Shown here piece by piece: positions 60,028 through 64,000 of a stretch of 64,000 nt of DNA. The stretch comes from Tellurirhabdus bombi (GTDB lineage: Bacteria > Bacteroidota > Bacteroidia > Cytophagales > Spirosomataceae). Position 1 is the stretch's first letter; each line of letters opens with the position of its first letter. The translations under genes were made by a program, and so were the position numbers. The stretch lies in contig NZ_CP090557.1 in the NCBI RefSeq assembly GCF_021484805.1, forward strand, positions 3,484,001 to 3,548,000, in the 5' to 3' direction. A model generated the notes under the pieces. The model searched no databases and was not told the DNA's origin. It saw only the letters and a list, made by a program, of their open reading frames with translations.

Positions 60028-61107
60028 ATGAAAACCAAAGCCCTTTTGTTGACCTTATCTGTGCTTTCTCTGCCCACCGTAGCCGGAGAACCTGAACCAA
60101 GAAAAGCTATAATACCGGCTCAGAAAACGGTTGTTCAGGCGGAACGCTACACCAAAACCAGTGATATTGTCTGGGCCTCTCCGAAAGGCAAGGACGGTAA
60201 GGCCTTCGACCTGACGCTGGATGTTTATACGCCGAATACCGGAAAAACAAATTACCCGGTGGTGGTTATTTTTCACGGGGGCGGCTGGCTCATCAATAAC
60301 AAAAGCATCATGAACGAAATGAGTGATTACCTGGCCACTCACTCCGAATACGTGGTCTGTAACGTTAATTACCGCCTGCTGCCCGACCAGAACAACACCG
60401 TGGCGATGAATCAAATTGTGGAAGATGTGTTTGGAGCGGTTTTGTGGGTTAAGGATAATATTGCCAAATACAAGGGCAATCCCGGCAAGGTCATTGTGAC
60501 GGGCGACAGCGCGGGTGGTCATCTGGCGACGATGGTTGTTTTGCAGGGAAACAATCTGGAGTCGGACGGCTTTGCTGGCAATACGCTTGGTTTCAATCCG
60601 ACTTACCTCCCCAAAGGCAAAACGGCGGAGCAGGTCGCCAAGGAAAACGGGCTCGCCGTACAGGCAGCCATGATTAGCTACGGCGCGTTCGATCTCTACG
60701 GCAGCGCCTTGGGCAATTTCGAAAAAGAGAGCAATGTTTTCTGGAGCCTGGCCAAGGCCAAACCCAGAGGACTCTTTGGCGACGGAATGAACGCCACCGC
60801 GAATCCGGCTCCTTACAAACAAGTTTCCCCGATCTATACGGTTCCGAAGGCCAGCCAACGCCCGCTTCCGCCCTTGTTTTTTTCGGTGGGTTCCAAAGAC
60901 AACCTGACGACGCCCGCTTCGATTGAAAAATTCATAGCCAAACTAAAAGAGGCGGGTCATACCAACATTGAATACTGGGTACACGAAGGCCGCCCCCACG
61001 CGTTTCTGGATTCAGGCTCCAACGAATTTTTGGGCATCACGTTCCAGAAAGACGCACCAACTGCACTGGATAAAATGATTGCGTTTCTGAATAAAAATTT
61101 CTACTAG
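60028..61107 (+). CDS. Alpha/beta hydrolase, feruloyl/acetyl esterase-like
   Basis: 359-residue exported hydrolase (signal peptide to AGEPEP). Motifs: FHGGGWLINNKS (HGGG oxyanion loop), VTGDSAGGHLATMVV (nucleophile Ser), SVGSKDNLTTP (Asp) and HEGRPHAFLD (His), the order of the BD-FAE group. It follows the carboxylesterase with a 63-base gap and no terminator. Together the three enzymes could de-esterify a decorated glycan. A 16-base palindrome lies at 61123-61138 after it. Confidence 0.88.
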   Translation: MKTKALLLTLSVLSLPTVAGEPEPRKAIIPAQKTVVQAERYTKTSDIVWASPKGKDGKAFDLTLDVYTPNTGKTNYPVVVIFHGGGWLINNKSIMNEMSDYLATHSEYVVCNVNYRLLPDQNNTVAMNQIVEDVFGAVLWVKDNIAKYKGNPGKVIVTGDSAGGHLATMVVLQGNNLESDGFAGNTLGFNPTYLPKGKTAEQVAKENGLAVQAAMISYGAFDLYGSALGNFEKESNVFWSLAKAKPRGLFGDGMNATANPAPYKQVSPIYTVPKASQRPLPPLFFSVGSKDNLTTPASIEKFIAKLKEAGHTNIEYWVHEGRPHAFLDSGSNEFLGITFQKDAPTALDKMIAFLNKNFY

Positions 61108-61125
61108 ACTTTTTCTATCAACCTT

Positions 61126-61521
61126 TTACCGGTAAAAGTAAATAGCAAGCAGATTGAAGATAAGGCAGATTTCGGGAATCTTCTGCTCTAGAAAGTCAAA
61201 CGAGTTTTTAGGAGACGACCTGTAAGACAGCTTCTTGAAAATAGCCAGGGCAATGGCCACCAGACCCGCCATCAGTAAGATGTTGAGCTGGGTCAGCCAC
61301 CAGGTTTGATTGAGGATTAGAAAAAGGGTCTTAATTTGAAGGGTGACAATAAAGTAGTAAGCCAGCAGACCGGACGCCAGTAGGGCAATGAAAACGCCGA
61401 GAAATGGGCTGGTTCTGTTTGGGAGCGAAAAAAGCACTTCCGTCAATTTGGCCAGCAAGCCCCTGAACAGGATGTAAAGAGTCAGGAATACGGCGACGAA
61501 GCTTACTACCTGCGAAAGCAT
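61126..61521 (-). CDS. Small four-helix membrane protein (131 aa)
   Basis: 131 residues with about four hydrophobic segments: VVSFVAVFLTLYILFRGLL, FLGVFIALLASGLLAYYFIV, LNILLMAGLVAIALAIF and a last short helix (ICLIFNLLAIYFYR). The tail of each segment follows the positive-inside rule. I recognise no family. The stop codon is near the palindrome at 61123-61138. It is convergent with the esterase gene and may be its own unit. Confidence 0.5.
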   Translation of the reverse strand: MLSQVVSFVAVFLTLYILFRGLLAKLTEVLFSLPNRTSPFLGVFIALLASGLLAYYFIVTLQIKTLFLILNQTWWLTQLNILLMAGLVAIALAIFKKLSYRSSPKNSFDFLEQKIPEICLIFNLLAIYFYR

Positions 61522-61571
61522 ACGCTATCTTTGATTTGTCTAATTCGAAGCGAGTATAATCAAATTCATTG

Positions 61572-61619
61572 CGTTCCGCAAATTCCAACACTTTTTTGAA
61601 CGCTGGAATTTGCGGAACG
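61572..61619. repeat. Long hairpin with 16-bp stem
   Basis: CGTTCCGCAAATTCCA (61572-61587) and TGGAATTTGCGGAACG (61604-61619) are exact reverse complements around a 16-base loop containing TTTTTT. It lies between the membrane protein start and the downstream end of the small Lys-rich gene. No proper T-run follows on the minus strand. Confidence 0.6.
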
Positions 61620-61624
61620 TGTTT

Positions 61625-61936
61625 TTATGCTTTACTAGCTGCGTTTCGCTTCCGGGTAGCCGCCGCTTTTTTGGCGGAAGCAGAGCGTTCTTCCGGTGTC
61701 CGGGAGGCCGAAGCGGCTCCACCTTTTTTGCCACCTTTCTGGGCGGGCTCTTTGTTTTCGTCATGGCCACGTCCCGAGCCGCTCTTTTTCCCGCCACCCG
61801 ACGTTTTGTTTACCGTTGCCCAGGCCCGGCGTTCTGCTTCGTCATTGGACACCCCGCGATCTTCGTAACTCTCTTCAATGTGTTCGGCTTGTCGTTTTTG
61901 CTTGTCCGTATAAGCCGATTTATCTCCCTGAGGCAT
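61625..61936 (-). CDS. Small Lys/Ala-rich protein, annotated in relatives as 'plasmid stabilization protein'
   Basis: From ATG 61936 (MPQGDKSAYTDKQKRQAEHI) 103 residues; the longer frame adds 11 unlikely residues. The N-terminal half (ESYEDRGVSNDEAERRAWATVNKTSGG) is a conserved short helical unit. The C-terminal half is a low-complexity Lys/Ala/Gly tail (SGGGKKSGSGRG, AKKAAATRKRNAASKA) resembling histone-like tails and able to bind nucleic acid. The traditional name is not backed by function. Stand-alone gene upstream of a large hairpin. Confidence 0.6.
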   Translation of the reverse strand: MPQGDKSAYTDKQKRQAEHIEESYEDRGVSNDEAERRAWATVNKTSGGGKKSGSGRGHDENKEPAQKGGKKGGAASASRTPEERSASAKKAAATRKRNAASKA

Positions 61937-61995
61937 GATTGTAATTGGTTTAAGTTCGACAATTACCATTTTCGGCAGATAAACTATTTCTGATG

Positions 61996-62736
61996 TCAGT
62001 GTGTTTGAACGGAGTGCAAACGGGCCATTTCCTCAGCTTTTGAAAGCGTCTCGGTCGTTCCAATATCGATCCAGTAACCGGCCTTTAACGGGATGGCCGT
62101 GACTTTATATCGCCTGTTTATGGCCAGCTCAATTAACTCCCAACCTTCCGTTCGGCCCTGGGGAGGCAGAAGATTCAGTATCCGCCGGTTAAAGAGATAA
62201 ATTCCGGTATTTACCTGAACCGAATAGCTCGGTTTTTCAATCAATTGGGTAATGGCTCCTTCCGCATTGGTGGTGATTACCCCCCACGGAATTTCAACGG
62301 TATTTTGGTACGTCAAAACGGCCATGTCTACCCTATTGGCAAAAAAGGCCGCTATGAATTCATCGGCTTTGAAGTCCGTGTACAGGTCTCCATTCAGTAC
62401 CAGAAAATCATCATGCTCCCAGTCAGTGGGCAACGCCAACGAGCCAATACTGCCCATCGGTGTGGTTTCGTGAATGTATTTAATTGAAACACCCAGCCCG
62501 CGACCGTCACCCAGGGCCTGATTCACCTGGTCGGACAGGTGGCCTACCGATACGTAAATCGTTGCAAAACCAAAGGAAACTAAATGTTCGATCAGGCGAA
62601 TAATAATTGCCTTTTCCGCTACTTCAATGAGCGGTTTAGGCGTATTTTTCGTTAAAGCTCGCAAGCGCGTTCCCCGCCCACCGGCCATGATAATTACGTT
62701 TACTGGCCAGGCATTTACATAATCTCCATGTGGCAT
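61996..62736 (-). CDS. Nucleotidyltransferase for a sugar-1-phosphate
   Basis: 246-residue NTP transferase. Signature IIMAGGRGTRLRALTKNTPKPLIEVAEK near the N-terminus, LVLNGDLYTDF and the C-terminal GYWIDIGTTETLSKAEEMARL. It would make a nucleotide sugar from NTP and sugar-1-phosphate. Next to a LegC-type aminotransferase, a PtmE-like role (GDP-glucosamine formation for legionaminic acid) is possible, but the CBS pair of PtmE is absent and the specificity is open. The aminotransferase start is upstream on the same strand with 26 bases between. Confidence 0.85.
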   Translation of the reverse strand: MPHGDYVNAWPVNVIIMAGGRGTRLRALTKNTPKPLIEVAEKAIIIRLIEHLVSFGFATIYVSVGHLSDQVNQALGDGRGLGVSIKYIHETTPMGSIGSLALPTDWEHDDFLVLNGDLYTDFKADEFIAAFFANRVDMAVLTYQNTVEIPWGVITTNAEGAITQLIEKPSYSVQVNTGIYLFNRRILNLLPPQGRTEGWELIELAINRRYKVTAIPLKAGYWIDIGTTETLSKAEEMARLHSVQTH

Positions 62737-62762
62737 CGGTTATCATTAATAAAAGCCTAAAA

Positions 62763-63923
62763 TTATTTCGTTAAGAAAGCTATAACCGACTCACAAACCC
62801 TTTCAATTTGTTCGTTTGTCGCGGACGTAGAGCAGGGTAACATTATGCCGCTTTCGGAGACTTTTTTGGCATTATTATTCCGATTTATATAAGCATCGTT
62901 CTTAAAAATGGGCAGTTCATTAATAGGAATCCACAATGGCCTACTTTCTATGTTTTCACTGGCTAAAAATGAAATTAGATCGCTGCGCTTTCTCGTTAAT
63001 AAAGCGCAATGCCAAGCATTCGAAACAGTACCTAAAGTAATTTCCTGAAATTGAACCGGCAGACCTTCCAACGCCCTTTTATAATTATCCGTTATTTGTT
63101 GTTTGATTTGCAAAAACTGAGGCAACAGCTCCATTTGCGCAGTTCCAATGGCGGCCAACGGATTTACCAGTCGATAGTTGTAGCCTAGCGTATCGTGAAA
63201 ATAATCCGTGGCTGAGCTTTTAGCTTGCGTAATTAAATGCTTCGCTTTTTTAGCCACGCTTTCATCGTTTGTTAATATAGCGCCCCCGCCACCTGTTGTA
63301 ATAATTTTATTGCTATTAAAACTTAGCGTTCCTGTTAATCCAAAAGTACCTGAATGCTTTTCTTTTTGAAACGAACCCAACGAACAGGCCGCGTCTTCAA
63401 CAATTGTTAAACCATACTGAATCGCTAACCGATGTAATTGCTGCATGTCGCACATATTCCCAAGCAAATGCACGGGAATGATGGCCTTAATGCGCCGGTT
63501 ATTCTTTTTGTAATAGCACGTTTCATTCTTTACATACGTTTGCTCCGCCAGAAATTCCGCCAGCAGGTTTACATCCATCACCCAGGTTTTCGAATCGATA
63601 TCCATTAAAATCGGATCGGCCTGGACGTATTTTACGGCATTGGCGGTGGCTACAAAAGTTAGGTTTGGCAGAATAACCAAGTCGTTAGGCTCAACACCTG
63701 CCAGAATTAAGGAGATGTGCAGGGCCGTGGTGCCGCTACTGGTTCCAATTACGTAAGAGGCCCCCGTGAAGGCAGCCAGTTTTTTTTCAAATTGATTTAA
63801 ATAAGCGCCTCCGGAAAGCCAGTTGGAGTCGATGGCATCGACAATATATTGCTTTTCATTGCCCCTTAGATTGGGCTCACACAACGGAATAGCCGCTTTT
63901 GTCAGGGTCTTAAACGTTTCCAT
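62763..63923 (-). CDS. LegC-type PLP-dependent sugar aminotransferase (DegT/DnrJ/EryC1/StrS)
   Basis: 386 residues. It matches the DegT family: ISLILAGVEPNDLVILPNLTFVATANAV, PVHLLGNMCDMQQL, EDAACSLGSFQ and the PLP lysine in SFNSNKIITTGGGG. The N-terminus (AAIPLCEPNLRGNEKQYIVDAI) is typical of LegC/PseC-like members that aminate 4-keto sugars. It therefore belongs to a surface sugar pathway (legionaminic acid, pseudaminic acid or similar). Its start overlaps the stop of the upstream gene by 14 bases, marking translational coupling. The rest of the pathway should be beyond the right edge. Confidence 0.88.
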   Translation of the reverse strand: METFKTLTKAAIPLCEPNLRGNEKQYIVDAIDSNWLSGGAYLNQFEKKLAAFTGASYVIGTSSGTTALHISLILAGVEPNDLVILPNLTFVATANAVKYVQADPILMDIDSKTWVMDVNLLAEFLAEQTYVKNETCYYKKNNRRIKAIIPVHLLGNMCDMQQLHRLAIQYGLTIVEDAACSLGSFQKEKHSGTFGLTGTLSFNSNKIITTGGGGAILTNDESVAKKAKHLITQAKSSATDYFHDTLGYNYRLVNPLAAIGTAQMELLPQFLQIKQQITDNYKRALEGLPVQFQEITLGTVSNAWHCALLTRKRSDLISFLASENIESRPLWIPINELPIFKNDAYINRNNNAKKVSESGIMLPCSTSATNEQIERVCESVIAFLTK

Positions 63924-64000
63924 ATTTAACGCTCAAGGGTTCGCTAATGACTTTATTCTGCACGAGAGCGGCTATTTCCCGAATTCCCTGAGGGACCGTT
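63910..64000 (-). CDS. C-terminal end of an upstream gene in the sugar cluster (partial)
   Basis: The minus strand from the right edge reads TVPQGIREIAALVQNKVISE, then PLSVKYGNV and stop at 63910. Thirty codons are visible. The composition is natural and the 14-base overlap with the aminotransferase is typical for cotranscribed sugar-pathway genes. The family cannot be named from this tail; a 4,6-dehydratase is expected by position only. Confidence 0.55.
   Translation of the reverse strand, partial: TVPQGIREIAALVQNKVISEPLSVKYGNV

Noticed and set aside
61123-61138. Perfect 16-base palindrome CTTTTACCGGTAAAAG at the convergent esterase/membrane protein stops
   Set aside because: No loop and partly coding; too short to claim as terminator or operator.

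Overview
The window looks like a chromosomal piece of a Bacteroidota bacterium of the order Cytophagales, most like Larkinella, Spirosoma and relatives. Evidence: a SusC/SusD pair beside a hybrid two-component regulator, type IX secretion C-terminal signals (types A and B), a short 287-residue primary sigma factor, TAnnTTTG-type promoters instead of classical -10 boxes, weak Shine-Dalgarno signals, and about 50% GC. The genus is inferred, not shown. No phage, transposase, CRISPR array or rRNA operon was seen.

Layout. 1-31982 is mostly housekeeping: an M61 peptidase, TPR proteins, menD, the primary sigma factor, pnp and rpsO, an LptF/G permease, tRNA-Met, holA, dCMP deaminase, an UbiB-like kinase with a TetR regulator, yajQ, comEC, a secreted M43 protease, phoH, dnaB, rlmD, a large gliding-type surface protein, a CHRD lipoprotein, a TPR/SH3 membrane protein, two identical tRNA-Lys genes and a PVC-type cytochrome c/dehydrogenase protein.

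32284-45532 is a polysaccharide utilisation locus (PUL): a 1426-residue hybrid two-component sensor/AraC regulator, a GH43 (subfamily 24-like)-GH105 fusion, a DUF2264 (probably GH154) enzyme, SusC and SusD. The enzyme set points to arabinogalactan-protein glycans: exo-beta-1,3-galactosidase, unsaturated glucuronyl hydrolase and beta-glucuronidase activities. Three promoters in and next to the locus share one unusual box (ACCCCC, then about 15 bases, in two cases CCCCC again) placed 49-51 bases upstream of a TAnnTTTG-like element. One of them drives an otherwise unannotated 41-codon membrane peptide. This shared promoter and the small peptide are the best candidates for something undescribed.

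45623-56565 is accessory: an Xre/RES toxin-antitoxin pair, a PQQ-like beta-propeller lipoprotein, a DUF1593 protein, an SDR oxidoreductase with an AraC regulator, a soluble sensor with two kinase modules, and a MurG-like glycosyltransferase whose 3' end contains the terminator of the convergent gene. 56636-61107 has a Nudix-like regulator with a degenerate Nudix box, divergent from three exported esterases, with a clean palindrome in the shared promoter region. The right edge (61996-64000) enters a surface-sugar cluster: a nucleotidyltransferase, a LegC-type aminotransferase and the end of one more gene.
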